This document shows positions 1 through 7,751 of a stretch of 17,189 nucleotides of DNA, one piece after another. Under the pieces are notes generated by a model. It searched no databases. It saw only the letters and a program-made list of their open reading frames with translations, and was not told where the DNA came from. Both the position numbers and the translations under genes were made by a program. Source of the stretch: Flavobacteriales bacterium (GTDB lineage Bacteria > Bacteroidota > Bacteroidia > NS11-12g > UBA955); the NCBI GenBank assembly GCA_947464515.1, contig CANHXF010000012.1, forward strand, positions 1-17,189. Reading direction: 5' to 3'. Position 1 is the first letter of the stretch. The number at the start of each line of letters is the position of its first letter.

Positions 1-93
1 CCGATTTTTTCGGCATCGTATCCAACGCGCTACTCGATGTTGGCGTGTTTTGGGAGAAAAGGTTTATGGCGTTAACAAGGCAAAAAAACAGAA
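1..93. other. Window edge, no assignable gene
   Basis: These bases lie beyond the 3' end of the HMA gene. All three plus frames can be read from the edge. One stops at 75, one at 94 and one runs on to 245, across the HMA gene on the other strand. The third frame begins with a protein-like stretch (D-F-F-G-I-V-S-N-A-L-L-D-V-G-V-F-W), which could be the end of a convergent gene, possibly with a frameshift. An ATG on the minus strand at 16 also opens a frame that leaves the window. Nothing here is long enough to name. Confidence 0.3.
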
Positions 94-489
94 TTAATGT
101 TTTCCTGGTCCCCATTCGTCGTCGTCTTTGCGATATTTACAACAATCCGGCAAGCTCTGATAAACCACATTGCTTGCTTTCACTTTATCTGTATCATGTC
201 CAACCATTGCAATCATATTATGCAATTGAATTTCTTGCAATTTAGTTGGGTCGTAAGTGATCGTTACAATGCTACTTTCGATATTATAAATGGCTTTATA
301 AATGCCTTTTTTATCCAAAGCGCTTTCGATTCGCTCTTTACATTCTGCACAATTGCCTTGAACCTCAAAAGAAATCATCGTTTTTTTGATGGGTTTGGGT
401 GCGATGTTTTTGTTGCTTGGTGAAATAAAAGCTACTGATATAATGCCGATGAGGGCAAAAAGGGTGTTTAAAATTTGTTTTGTTTTCAT
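94..489 (-). CDS. Secreted HMA-domain (copper-chaperone-like) protein
   Basis: This 131-residue protein has an N-terminal signal or anchor segment (about residues 5-22) followed by a heavy-metal-associated fold. The metal-binding motif is N-C-A-E-C (C47 and C50), in the usual loop before the first helix (K-E-R-I-E-S-A-L). The C-terminal part carries V-G-H-D-T-D-K-V-K-A and then L-P-D-C-C-K-Y-R (C116, C117), a pairing I recognise from a Bacteroidota family of periplasmic HMA proteins. By family it should bind a soft metal such as Cu(I), probably in the periplasm, with the extra CC pair as a possible second ligand site. It follows the HYC_CC_PP-like gene by 58 bases on the same strand, and a promoter-like pair lies in the end of that gene. 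Family members often sit beside a TonB-dependent receptor, but none is visible here. Confidence 0.85.
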   Translation of the reverse strand: MKTKQILNTLFALIGIISVAFISPSNKNIAPKPIKKTMISFEVQGNCAECKERIESALDKKGIYKAIYNIESSIVTITYDPTKLQEIQLHNMIAMVGHDTDKVKASNVVYQSLPDCCKYRKDDDEWGPGKH

Positions 490-529
490 GTTTGTTTTGG
501 TTGAAATGATAAATTGATAATAGTGTATT

Positions 530-561
530 CGAAAATATCGAAACGACCTAAATCAACCAAA
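530..561 (-). promoter_or_regulatory. Bacteroidota-type promoter for the HMA gene
   Basis: On the minus strand TTTG (561-558) is followed after 20 bases by TATTTTCG (537-530), close to the phylum's TTTG / TAnnTTTG pair. It lies about 40 bases before the HMA start and overlaps the last codons of the HYC_CC_PP-like gene. The HMA gene may therefore be transcribed separately as well as by read-through. This rests on pattern only. Confidence 0.4.
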
Positions 562-1015
562 CGCATTTTATATCATACAAATACAAATCAGATAGCCTGG
601 ATGGAGGTTTTTCATGAACGATTTGAGAGGTACAACGTAACTCAGGGGAAAAACAAATTGGAAAGTGATTAGAGGTTGTTGGAATAATTCGAACTTGAGG
701 AATGGCTAAAGTGAATTTTGTAAATACAGATGGGTAGGGCGATAAGGAGAAAAAATAACCATCACTACAGCAGTCTTCTTCGGCAACGCCTTGATTTTCG
801 TTGCACCCACTAGAATTACTTTTAGAATCAGCATTGCTGATCTTGCTGCAGCAATCATCCTTTGCATCATCAGACAAATTCACTAACGACGACTCATTGC
901 AATTTTCGAATATCCAATGCTGTCCATCCTGCTCGCAAATATGAAAAGCCATTTGGGCACCTCCGCTCGAGAAGATTACCAAAATACTCATCAGAATTGC
1001 TTGAAAAATCCGCAT
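548..1015 (-). CDS. HYC_CC_PP-like small cysteine-rich secreted protein
   Basis: From the ATG at 1015 this is a 155-residue protein with a hydrophobic N-terminus (about residues 4-20) that looks like a signal peptide. The pattern H-I-C (25-27), CC (55-56), CC (82-83), then K-P-P-S-R near the C-terminus (137-138) matches the uncharacterised Bacteroidota HYC_CC_PP family, with Ile replacing Tyr in the first motif. The frame is open to 1081, but that extension would overlap the start of the divergent permease and precede the signal peptide, so 1015 is preferred. Function is unknown. Conserved His/Cys and an HMA neighbour suggest metal handling in the periplasm, which is inference. A long Asp/Ser/Asn-rich middle (about 45-85) separates the cysteine pairs. 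Confidence 0.7.
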   Translation of the reverse strand: MRIFQAILMSILVIFSSGGAQMAFHICEQDGQHWIFENCNESSLVNLSDDAKDDCCSKISNADSKSNSSGCNENQGVAEEDCCSDGYFFSLSPYPSVFTKFTLAIPQVRIIPTTSNHFPICFSPELRCTSQIVHEKPPSRLSDLYLYDIKCVWLI

Positions 1016-1079
1016 GAATACAAAGTTAGATAATTTTCCAATCTTTAGCACTTTTGGTTGTATTATCGTAGAACTAAGC
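1016..1079. promoter_or_regulatory. Divergent intergenic control region
   Basis: These 64 bases separate the HYC_CC_PP-like gene (minus) from the permease (plus). On the minus strand TAACTTTG at 1028-1021 fits the TAnnTTTG -7 element but lies only 5 bases before the start codon. On the plus strand TATTATCG at 1061-1068 is a poorer -7 match. No well-spaced TTTG was found for either, so exact promoters are uncertain. Confidence 0.3.
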
Positions 1080-2801
1080 ATGAGTTGGCGTAATTTATTT
1101 CGGGTTAAAACGGATTTCCCTGTAAATCAAGGGGATAGTTCTTTGAAGCGCGTTTTAGGCGTGAGAGATTTGACCTTTTTCGGCATCGCGGCGATCATCG
1201 GTGCCGGAATTTTTAGTTCCATCGGTGATGCATGTGCCAAAGGTGGCCCGGCATCAGTATATCTAATCATTATTTGTGGTGTGGCATGCGCTTTTGCGGC
1301 TTTGTGTTACGCCGAATTTGCATCGCGAATCCCTGTTTCCGGAAGTGCCTATACCTACGCTTACGCATCGTTCGGTGAGCTGTTTGCTTGGATTATTGGT
1401 TGGGCATTGATTATGGAATATGCCATCGGTAACATTTACGTCGCCTTTTCATGGTCAGGTTATGTCGTTCATCTCCTAGATCAACTCGGATGGATTCTGC
1501 CACGTTGGATGGTGACGGATTATTCCACCGCCCATGAAATGTATCAAACCGTAATGTCCAAGATGCAAGGGGCAATTTCAGGCGGCGAATTTGGAGAACT
1601 TTGGAAATCTGCCAATTTGAGCGGCTATTCGCAGGCCGATAATGATGCTTTCAACGCTTTCGTCAATGCGCCGCAAGTATTTGGTTTACACATTGTTTTT
1701 GATGCGCCAGCACTGTTAATCAATGTCTTGATTACGATGTTGGTTTACCGGGGAATCAAAGAGTCCCGTAACGCTTCCAATTTGATGGTTATACTTAAGT
1801 TGGTTGCCATTTTATTGGTTATTGTTGTGGGTATTGGCTATATCGACGTAAAGAATTATTCCCCCTTTATGCCGAATGGATTTGAAGGTGTGATGCAAGG
1901 TGTTTCTGCGTTGTTCTTTACCTACATTGGTTTTGATGCGGTAAGTACGTTGGCGGAGGAGTCGAAAAATCCACAGCGAGATTTGCCTCGGGGTATGTTC
2001 TATTCCTTGCTGATTTGCACGGTACTGTATATTTTCATCACACTCGTATTGACAGGCATGGTTCCTTACGATACGCTAGGAGTGGGAGATCCGCTTGCAT
2101 ATGTACTCGGAGCCCGTGGTATCGATTGGTTGGAATACATTGTTTCCATTGTGGCTGTTGTAGCAATGGCAAGTGTCCTGTTGGTTTTTCAAATGGGTCA
2201 GCCCAGAATTTGGTTAAGTATGAGTAGGGATGGATTGCTTCCGCCTGCTTTTTCTCGCGTTCATCCAAAATTTAGTACGCCATCTTTCGCAACCATTATT
2301 ACGGGATTGATGGTTGGTATTCCAATTCTGTTCACCAACGAAGGTTTTGTCCTCGATTTCACTAGTATAGGAACCATTTTTGCTTTCGTTTTGGTATGTG
2401 GTGGAGTATTGCTGTTGCCACCGAGAAAAGAAGGTGAAGGCAAGGGTTTTGTGATGCCATTTATTGATGGGAAATATCTGTATCCGGCTATAATTATTAC
2501 ATCAATCGCTTTAGTGCGATACAACTTCCCAGATTATTTTGATCAATTACTTCAATGGAATGATTGGAGTACGATGTTTGTCGTTGCTCACCGATTATAT
2601 TGGATCTTACTACTCGGATTGTCTATCATGAGTTATGTCCGCAGCTGGTCGTTGATACCCTTGTTGGGATTGTCGATTTGTGCCTATTTGCTCACTGGAA
2701 TGGAAGCCAACAATTGGTACTGGTTTTTCGGTTGGTTTGGTATTGGGCTCGTCGTTTATTTCTCTTACGGTTACAGAAAGAGCAAATTGGCAACAAATTG
2801 A
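1080..2801 (+). CDS. CAT-family amino-acid permease (APC superfamily)
   Basis: From the ATG at 1080 this is a 573-residue polytopic membrane protein. The first membrane segment carries the APC signature I-I-G-A-G-I-F (39-45). The stretch T-Y-I-G-F-D-A-V-S-T-L-A-E-E-S-K-N-P (about 281-298) followed by D-L-P-R-G is typical of the cationic amino-acid transporter branch (YfnA-like). A cytosolic N-terminus (about 30 residues) precedes the first membrane segment, and 12-14 membrane segments can be drawn. Between the third and fourth lies a hydrophilic insert of about 60 residues (140-200). It should import an amino acid by proton or cation symport across the inner membrane, but the substrate cannot be read from sequence. 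The frame extends to an ATG at 1014, which would overlap the divergent gene and add a tail with no homology I recognise, so 1080 is preferred. Confidence 0.9.
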   Translation: MSWRNLFRVKTDFPVNQGDSSLKRVLGVRDLTFFGIAAIIGAGIFSSIGDACAKGGPASVYLIIICGVACAFAALCYAEFASRIPVSGSAYTYAYASFGELFAWIIGWALIMEYAIGNIYVAFSWSGYVVHLLDQLGWILPRWMVTDYSTAHEMYQTVMSKMQGAISGGEFGELWKSANLSGYSQADNDAFNAFVNAPQVFGLHIVFDAPALLINVLITMLVYRGIKESRNASNLMVILKLVAILLVIVVGIGYIDVKNYSPFMPNGFEGVMQGVSALFFTYIGFDAVSTLAEESKNPQRDLPRGMFYSLLICTVLYIFITLVLTGMVPYDTLGVGDPLAYVLGARGIDWLEYIVSIVAVVAMASVLLVFQMGQPRIWLSMSRDGLLPPAFSRVHPKFSTPSFATIITGLMVGIPILFTNEGFVLDFTSIGTIFAFVLVCGGVLLLPPRKEGEGKGFVMPFIDGKYLYPAIIITSIALVRYNFPDYFDQLLQWNDWSTMFVVAHRLYWILLLGLSIMSYVRSWSLIPLLGLSICAYLLTGMEANNWYWFFGWFGIGLVVYFSYGYRKSKLATN

Positions 2802-2845
2802 AGATTTAGGACCCGAATTATTTTGTAATTTTACATCATATCGCC

Positions 2846-3160
2846 ATGATTGACCTGCCTAGAAAAGACGTACTCGAGAAAAAAGAAAAGGCCTTAACCG
2901 ATGTGATTAAGCGTTTATACGATAAATATCGTATCACTCAGAAAATGGATGAAATTGAATTGGTTAAGCTGTGGAGCGAAATCGTAGGTCCATTAATCGC
3001 AAAACACACCAGTAAAATTGAAATGCGCGGAAAGACGCTATACGTGAGTTTTGATCAAGCACCCTTAAAAAATGAAATGTTTATGCAAAGGGAGCAGTTG
3101 AGATTGAATATCAACGAACGTTTAGGCCCAAATTTCGTCGAGAAGATTTTTATTGGATAG
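2846..3160 (+). CDS. DUF721 (DciA-like) protein
   Basis: This 104-residue cytoplasmic protein shows the DUF721 layout. A helical N-terminus is followed by L-W-S-E-I-V-G-P-L-I-A-K-H-T (about 43-56), then a short beta region (K-T-L-Y-V-S-F-D-Q-A-P-L-K-N-E) and a helix ending in a basic/aromatic tail. In other bacteria DUF721 proteins such as DciA help load the replicative helicase. In Bacteroidota this short form is common but little studied, so that role is by family only. It lies 44 bases after the permease and ends 2 bases before the convergent YihY gene, leaving no room for a terminator between them. A TAATTTTA at 2826-2833 could be a -7 element, but no TTTG lies at the right distance. Confidence 0.8.
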   Translation: MIDLPRKDVLEKKEKALTDVIKRLYDKYRITQKMDEIELVKLWSEIVGPLIAKHTSKIEMRGKTLYVSFDQAPLKNEMFMQREQLRLNINERLGPNFVEKIFIG

Positions 3161-3162
3161 GA

Positions 3163-4182
3163 TTACAATCCCCCGTTAAGCGCATTCGCATGTCTGTCGC
3201 GCTGCGCAATGGCCTTTTCGATACTCACATTCAATTCAAACCCAACTATGATCGTAAGTACGTTGATATAAATCAATATCATCAGTGCAATGATTGCCCC
3301 AATCGATCCATATACTTTGTTGTAGGTGTTGAAATTGTTGACGTACAATCCAAAGGAAACCGTGGAGATGGCAGAAAGTACCGAGGCCATAACACTACCA
3401 GCACTGAGGAATTTCCATCGCTTAATATTGGATGGACCAAAAAAGTAAATACTGGAGGTGGCAATCAGAATGAGCGCTGCCAGAACAAAATACTCTAGCA
3501 ATAAAATGAAGAACTCGTAAACACCTGCCAATGGCCAATCGTGCGATACAATGTAATGCATACTTTGATAGGCATATGTGAGGATTAAAAGGGTGACAAT
3601 CACAATAACGCTAATCCAAAATGTCATAAATATGGCCTTTAATCGAATCTGAAACCAGTTTTTCTTTTTACCAAAAGGCAGTCGGCGGTTGAAAGAATTG
3701 ATCAACAAGTGGAAGGCATTGGAAGAAAAGTAAATGGTAGTAAAAAATCCAAAAGAAAGCAGACCCGTATTCTGTTTATGCAGAATTTCTAGAATCGTTC
3801 CCTGGATTTCTTTGAAGGTTTGTTTGGGTAAAATCAGTGATAACTCCTGAATGAACTGCGTTTTTAATCCGTTTAAAGGCAAATAACCAATCAGTGTAAG
3901 CAAGAAGATGATGGCAGGGAATAGCGCTAAGAAGAAGTTGAAACTCAAACTGGAGGCCCGCGTGTTTAGGTTTTCCATGAACATCGACCGGAAAAAATAC
4001 TTACCTACGTTATATAAACTCTCACCTTGAAATGCCGCCAATCGTTTGTTTTGCAAATAGATCATCAACGGGTGGGTGGGGCCTTGGCTGTCTTTGGGTC
4101 GTTGATCGTTTGAAGACAAGTGTTCCTCTACCTCATCCGCGGTATGCTGAATTTTGTCCTTTATCGATTTGTAGAATCCCAT
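3163..4182 (-). CDS. YihY/BrkB-family inner-membrane protein
   Basis: This 339-residue protein has a hydrophilic N-terminal tail (about 1-60) and then six predicted membrane segments, near 79-101, 139-160, 182-204, 223-248, 258-280 and 291-315. The family hallmark Y-N-K-V-Y-G-S-I-G-A (287-296) precedes the last segment, and the R-A-S-S-L-S-F-N-F-F-L-A-L-F-P stretch (75-89) is the usual start of the first. The name once attached to this family (ribonuclease BN) was an error; members are integral membrane proteins of uncertain function, with envelope or transport roles suggested. It is the last gene of the minus-strand run, 15 bases after the thioesterase. Its end is nearly back-to-back with the DUF721 gene. 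Confidence 0.9.
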   Translation of the reverse strand: MGFYKSIKDKIQHTADEVEEHLSSNDQRPKDSQGPTHPLMIYLQNKRLAAFQGESLYNVGKYFFRSMFMENLNTRASSLSFNFFLALFPAIIFLLTLIGYLPLNGLKTQFIQELSLILPKQTFKEIQGTILEILHKQNTGLLSFGFFTTIYFSSNAFHLLINSFNRRLPFGKKKNWFQIRLKAIFMTFWISVIVIVTLLILTYAYQSMHYIVSHDWPLAGVYEFFILLLEYFVLAALILIATSSIYFFGPSNIKRWKFLSAGSVMASVLSAISTVSFGLYVNNFNTYNKVYGSIGAIIALMILIYINVLTIIVGFELNVSIEKAIAQRDRHANALNGGL

Positions 4183-4197
4183 GTTTTGGATTAGCCC

Positions 4198-4605
4198 TTA
4201 AAACCCGTACTTCTCTGAAATGATACTTGGGATTTTGATTGGACGAAGATCGGATTTTCTAGCATAAAACATAACCATCGAAGCGGTATTTAGTAATTCA
4301 CCGTTTTGATTATAAGTCTTATACATAAATGTACAGCGTATTTCAGGGATACCCTCAATCCAAATTTCAATACTCAATAAGTCATCGTATCTGCCGGCTC
4401 TTTTGAAGTCGATATTCATCGATTTGACAGGCATAATGAGCCCATCGTCTTCCATGTCCTTGTAAGTGATGCCCTTTGCACGCATTTGCTCCGTTCTAGC
4501 CTCTTCAAAATATAAGGCCCAGTTGGAATGGTGGACAAATCCCATTTTGTCGCACTCGGCATATCGCACTCTTACAGTGTGTGTGTAAACTGATCCTTTA
4601 TCCAT
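4198..4605 (-). CDS. YbgC/FadM-type acyl-CoA thioesterase (4HBT)
   Basis: This 135-residue protein is a single hotdog-fold domain. The active-site region R-Y-A-E-C-D-K-M-G-F-V-H-H-S-N-W (14-29) matches the D-x-x-G-x-V-x-x-x-x-Y/W pattern of the 4-hydroxybenzoyl-CoA thioesterase/YbgC group. D19 lies at the catalytic Asp position, and an E-E-A-R motif follows on the long helix. It should hydrolyse an acyl-CoA or acyl-ACP in the cytoplasm. YbgC itself is linked to envelope functions in proteobacteria, but here the substrate is not known. Its start overlaps the stop of the preceding methyltransferase-fold gene by one base (TAATG), so translation is probably coupled. Confidence 0.9.
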   Translation of the reverse strand: MDKGSVYTHTVRVRYAECDKMGFVHHSNWALYFEEARTEQMRAKGITYKDMEDDGLIMPVKSMNIDFKRAGRYDDLLSIEIWIEGIPEIRCTFMYKTYNQNGELLNTASMVMFYARKSDLRPIKIPSIISEKYGF

Positions 4606-5408
4606 TAATATCTCAACAAAAATGCTTCTTTTATTTGTTCTTTTCTAGCAAAAATGAGGCCCACACCGAACAAATCGATTGTTACCCGAAAATTATCGTC
4701 GTTTTCCAGCTGTTTCCATCTCAGCTGAGACTCAACGCTGTTATTGATGCCAAAGATTGCAATACATCCGTTTGGTTCCAGTCGGGTAGAAGCAAAGTCT
4801 AGCAACGACCAAAACTCAGGGTTACTTAACGTTTCATTGATAACCATCAAACTGATAGGTGAATTGGGCAGGCTGTGGTGATTGAAATGCTTGGTTATAT
4901 CTGCTATTTCGGCATAGGGATGAGAAATGACGAGTTCGTTATTTTCGTAACTTCTCAAATTGAATTGAGTAATTTCATTGATTTTTTTTGATCGATCATA
5001 GCTGAAAAATCGTTGGATTAAATCGTGTTCGTAGTGAATATTCCCTCGTTGCAGATATATCGGCAATACACCCAATGAACTTCCAATTTCGATGATGTTG
5101 CCCCCCAACTGTTTGTATTGAATCCATCGGAAAAGAAGTCGGTAGTATTTGGCCAAAGGAATGCGATTGTTCGCTAAATCACTTAACGAAATTTCCTTTA
5201 ATTCATTGTTTAGTAATATTTTAGCATCGGATTGTAACATCCTTTTTCTGCACAACTCAGCAGCGGGTTCATAAGCATTGGCAAGTTGTCGATAAAGAAC
5301 TTTATCGGCAAAATCATAAACGAAAGGAGAATGTACACCATGACGGTTAGTAGATTGGACCAAATAAATTATATAGTCAAGCCAACCAAATAACCCATTC
5401 AGGTTCAT
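4605..5408 (-). CDS. Methyltransferase-fold protein, probably degenerate
   Basis: This 267-residue protein resembles a Bacteroidota family annotated as class I SAM-dependent methyltransferase. The hallmarks are N-R-H-G-V-H-S-P-F-V-Y-D-F near the start (21-33), a glycine-rich SAM loop I-I-E-I-G-S-S-L-G-V (105-114), and the ending R-K-E-Q-I-K-E-A-F-L-L-R-Y. From memory, family members carry an acidic D-G-N-H motif in the middle and a D-D-I motif after the next strand. Here the matching places read V-I-N-E-T and F-G-I-N-N-S, so the acidic metal- or substrate-binding residues appear to be lost. It may bind SAM without transferring methyl, or use another mechanism. The start overlaps the DUF349 stop by four bases (ATGA). 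Confidence 0.7.
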   Translation of the reverse strand: MNLNGLFGWLDYIIYLVQSTNRHGVHSPFVYDFADKVLYRQLANAYEPAAELCRKRMLQSDAKILLNNELKEISLSDLANNRIPLAKYYRLLFRWIQYKQLGGNIIEIGSSLGVLPIYLQRGNIHYEHDLIQRFFSYDRSKKINEITQFNLRSYENNELVISHPYAEIADITKHFNHHSLPNSPISLMVINETLSNPEFWSLLDFASTRLEPNGCIAIFGINNSVESQLRWKQLENDDNFRVTIDLFGVGLIFARKEQIKEAFLLRY

Positions 5409-7225
5409 GATTTTACACTTTTCAGTAACTTTAGTTCTTGTTCGGCTTTTGCAATTTGTTCAGTGGCTTTTGCGATATTGTCATCAAACTGTTTCACGAA
5501 AGCACCAGCATTTTTACTGTGCTTAAAGAAACTCTTGTTGTTTTCCATCGTCGCAATTTCATCCTTGAATTTGGTAATCTTCTCTTTGATTTTGCGTTCT
5601 TCCAGTTGCAAGCGTTTCTGCCCATCAGTACTTGTCGCCAAATTACTGAAGTGTTCCTTTTGATTGGAATTGCGTTGGTTGTTACTTGCCGCGCGATATC
5701 TATTGAAAATCTCATCGGCCAAGGCCTGATAAGACTTGTTCATTTGTTGATAAGACTTCCCTGAGATAAAACCGGCATCGTTCCATTGCTTTTGCCATAC
5801 TTTTAGCTCGTTGAAAAGGGTCTGGTGGTCTATTGTTTCATTCGATTTCAGCGCTTCAAGACCTAGAATTACTTCTTTCTTCTTAACGATTGCGCCGCTT
5901 TCTTCTTGTTTACGCTGTTTGAACCATTCATTCTTTCGAGCATAAAAGTGATCAAATGCAGTTCTGAATCTTTTCCAAACCAAGTCGTTTTGATCTTCTG
6001 GAACTGGACCCACAGTTTTCCATTCATCCTGAAGTTTTGCAAGCGCATCAGAAGTCTTCATGAATTCATTGGAATCCTTCAATGATTCCGCTTTGTCACA
6101 TAGAGCTTCCTTCTTCGTTAGATTATCTTTCTTGCTAGAATTCAAATCTTTAAAGAAGTGCTTACGCTCTCCATAGTATTGGTTGCGAATGGCTTTGAAT
6201 TTATTCCAAATCTCTTCGTTTTTATCCGTAGGGACGGGGCCAATCTTTTTCCATTCAGCCATCAATTCATCCAACTCTTTGCCAATTTTGGCCCATTCCT
6301 TAGGTTGAGTTGGTACAACTGCAATACTGGTTTCAGCGCGTTCGATAAGCACGATTTTCTTATCTAAGTTCTGCTGCCTTTCTGCGTCGATGGTTGCCTG
6401 TTCGGCTTTCTTCGCATCAATTACGATATCGGAAGCCGCTTTAAAGCGTTTCCAAATATCTTCAGAGATTTCCGCTCTAACAGGACCAGTATTTTTCCAA
6501 TCATCGTGGTATTTGTTCAATTGTAACAAAGCCTTTCTGATGTTGGGCTCGTCTTTCAATTGCTCTGCACGTTTGATCAAATCGATTTTTAATTCTAAGT
6601 TCTTGTCCTTATCCAACTCTTTCAACTCGTTGAAAACTGAAAGTTGGTTGTAAAACTTGTCGACTTGAAATTTGTAAGCCGCGTATAATTCGTCTTGATA
6701 TTCCTTTGGAATTTGTCGTACTTCCTTCCACTGTCGCATGTACTCGCGGAGCGCATTCAAACTTTGATCGTTCTCTTCTGAATCTACCAACGCTTTTATT
6801 TTGTCAAGAATGAGTTGCTTTTGCTTTAGGTTGTGCAACTTTTCCTCTTCTGCGCGTTTCCGCTCGTCTTCACGTCTTTTCTTGAAAGCGGTAATGATTT
6901 GCTGAATGGATTGTTTTGTATTGTCCGCAGGAGCCACGAAATCCCTAGGATCATTTCCAGCTTCAACCCATGTTCGAATCATACCGGGTCTTTCTTGGTC
7001 TAACAGATCGTCCAGCGCATTGCGAATGGCCTGCAATTGATTGTAGGCTTTCTTCACATCGGTTGCGTGAACCAATTCCTCTGCTGCTGCGAGTAATTCT
7101 TCTTTGCTAAGGGTTGAATACTGCAATTCCAATGAAATTTCCTCAGTATTGAGTTCAATCATTTGTTCGGCTACAGTTAATTGTTCCGCGTAGCTTTCAG
7201 CTGCCTTTTCTAATTCGTCTGACAT
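5405..7225 (-). CDS. DUF349 repeat protein
   Basis: This 606-residue cytoplasmic, highly charged helical protein carries about five DUF349 repeats, near 142-197, 212-266, 290-352, 370-430 and 450-512. Each centres on W-(K/N)-x-x-G-P-V-P followed about ten residues later by W-x-x-F or an equivalent, as in W-K-K-I-G-P-V-P and W-K-T-V-G-P-V-P. The first and last repeats are divergent (V-R-Q-I-P; D-A-G-F-I-S). A Lys/Arg/Glu-rich helix lies near 105-140 and a C-terminal coiled coil at about 530-606. DUF349 proteins are found across Bacteroidota and Actinobacteria with no settled biochemical role. The length and repeat number look normal for the phylum. It lies 27 bases after ribH. Confidence 0.9.
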   Translation of the reverse strand: MSDELEKAAESYAEQLTVAEQMIELNTEEISLELQYSTLSKEELLAAAEELVHATDVKKAYNQLQAIRNALDDLLDQERPGMIRTWVEAGNDPRDFVAPADNTKQSIQQIITAFKKRREDERKRAEEEKLHNLKQKQLILDKIKALVDSEENDQSLNALREYMRQWKEVRQIPKEYQDELYAAYKFQVDKFYNQLSVFNELKELDKDKNLELKIDLIKRAEQLKDEPNIRKALLQLNKYHDDWKNTGPVRAEISEDIWKRFKAASDIVIDAKKAEQATIDAERQQNLDKKIVLIERAETSIAVVPTQPKEWAKIGKELDELMAEWKKIGPVPTDKNEEIWNKFKAIRNQYYGERKHFFKDLNSSKKDNLTKKEALCDKAESLKDSNEFMKTSDALAKLQDEWKTVGPVPEDQNDLVWKRFRTAFDHFYARKNEWFKQRKQEESGAIVKKKEVILGLEALKSNETIDHQTLFNELKVWQKQWNDAGFISGKSYQQMNKSYQALADEIFNRYRAASNNQRNSNQKEHFSNLATSTDGQKRLQLEERKIKEKITKFKDEIATMENNKSFFKHSKNAGAFVKQFDDNIAKATEQIAKAEQELKLLKSVKS

Positions 7226-7252
7226 GGTAAATAAGTGTTGAAATAGGGTAAA

Positions 7253-7744
7253 TTATTGTTGATCGATAGATTCTTTCGTAAATAGCATCCACAAAGCGGC
7301 TTCCGCGGCTTCTGAACCCTTGTTGCCTAGTTTTCCACCGGCACGTTCCAAGGCTTGCTCTTCGGTATTGGTTGTGATAACCCCAAAGATGCAAGGTTTA
7401 TTTGTCTTTAATGATAATTCACCAACGCCACGCGTCACTGATTCACATACATAATCAAAATGGGGTGTATCACCTTTGATCACACAGCCCAAAGTAATCA
7501 CTGCGTCGCAGCCTTTTTCGAATAACCATTGAGCTGCAATCGGCAATTCAAATGCCCCGGGCACAGTAGCCTCAATGATAGAAATCGACTGAAAAGTTTT
7601 ATGATGTGTTAAAGTTTCAACTGCTCCATTCCTCAACACGGAGGTAATATGCTGATTCCATACAGCTGTCACTACACCTATTTGGTAGTGTTTTTTGTTG
7701 TAGGAAAAAGTAGGTGAGGGAGAAGAAGAAATCGCTGTTGCCAC
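7253..7744 (-). CDS. ribH: 6,7-dimethyl-8-ribityllumazine synthase
   Basis: This 163-residue enzyme condenses 5-amino-6-ribitylamino-uracil with 3,4-dihydroxy-2-butanone 4-phosphate, the penultimate step of riboflavin synthesis, in the cytoplasm. The motifs are V-P-G-A-F-E-L-P (61-68), G-C-V-I-K-G-D-T-P-H-F-D-Y-V (86-99, with the catalytic His at 95), G-V-I-T-T-N-T-E-E-Q-A-L-E-R-A-G (121-136) and the phosphate-binding G-N-K-G-S-E-A-A. The start is a GTG at 7744. The frame is closed by a TGA just upstream at 7762-7760, and no ATG occurs before the conserved core, so GTG is the only sensible start. It follows the TPR gene by 7 bases. No FMN riboswitch precedes it and no other rib gene is nearby. 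Confidence 0.97.
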   Translation of the reverse strand: MATAISSSPSPTFSYNKKHYQIGVVTAVWNQHITSVLRNGAVETLTHHKTFQSISIIEATVPGAFELPIAAQWLFEKGCDAVITLGCVIKGDTPHFDYVCESVTRGVGELSLKTNKPCIFGVITTNTEEQALERAGGKLGNKGSEAAEAALWMLFTKESIDQQ

Positions 7745-7751
7745 CTGCGTG

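Noticed and set aside
97..423. Plus-strand open frame of 108 codons opposite the HMA gene
   Set aside because: It mirrors a protein with clear HMA motifs on the minus strand, and its own translation has no recognisable features.
531..543. TCGA...TCGA palindrome upstream of the HMA gene as an operator
   Set aside because: It is short and largely explained by the TATTTTCG promoter-like element in the same bases.
1014..1079. Upstream ATG extension of the permease
   Set aside because: The extra 22 residues overlap the divergent gene's start and lie ahead of a normal family N-terminus, so the ATG at 1080 is better.
3190..3498. Plus-strand open frame opposite the YihY gene
   Set aside because: It is antisense to conserved YihY membrane segments and the family signature; no homology is seen.
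7197..7394. Minus-strand open frame over the end of ribH
   Set aside because: It is a shifted reading of the ribH C-terminal motif region.
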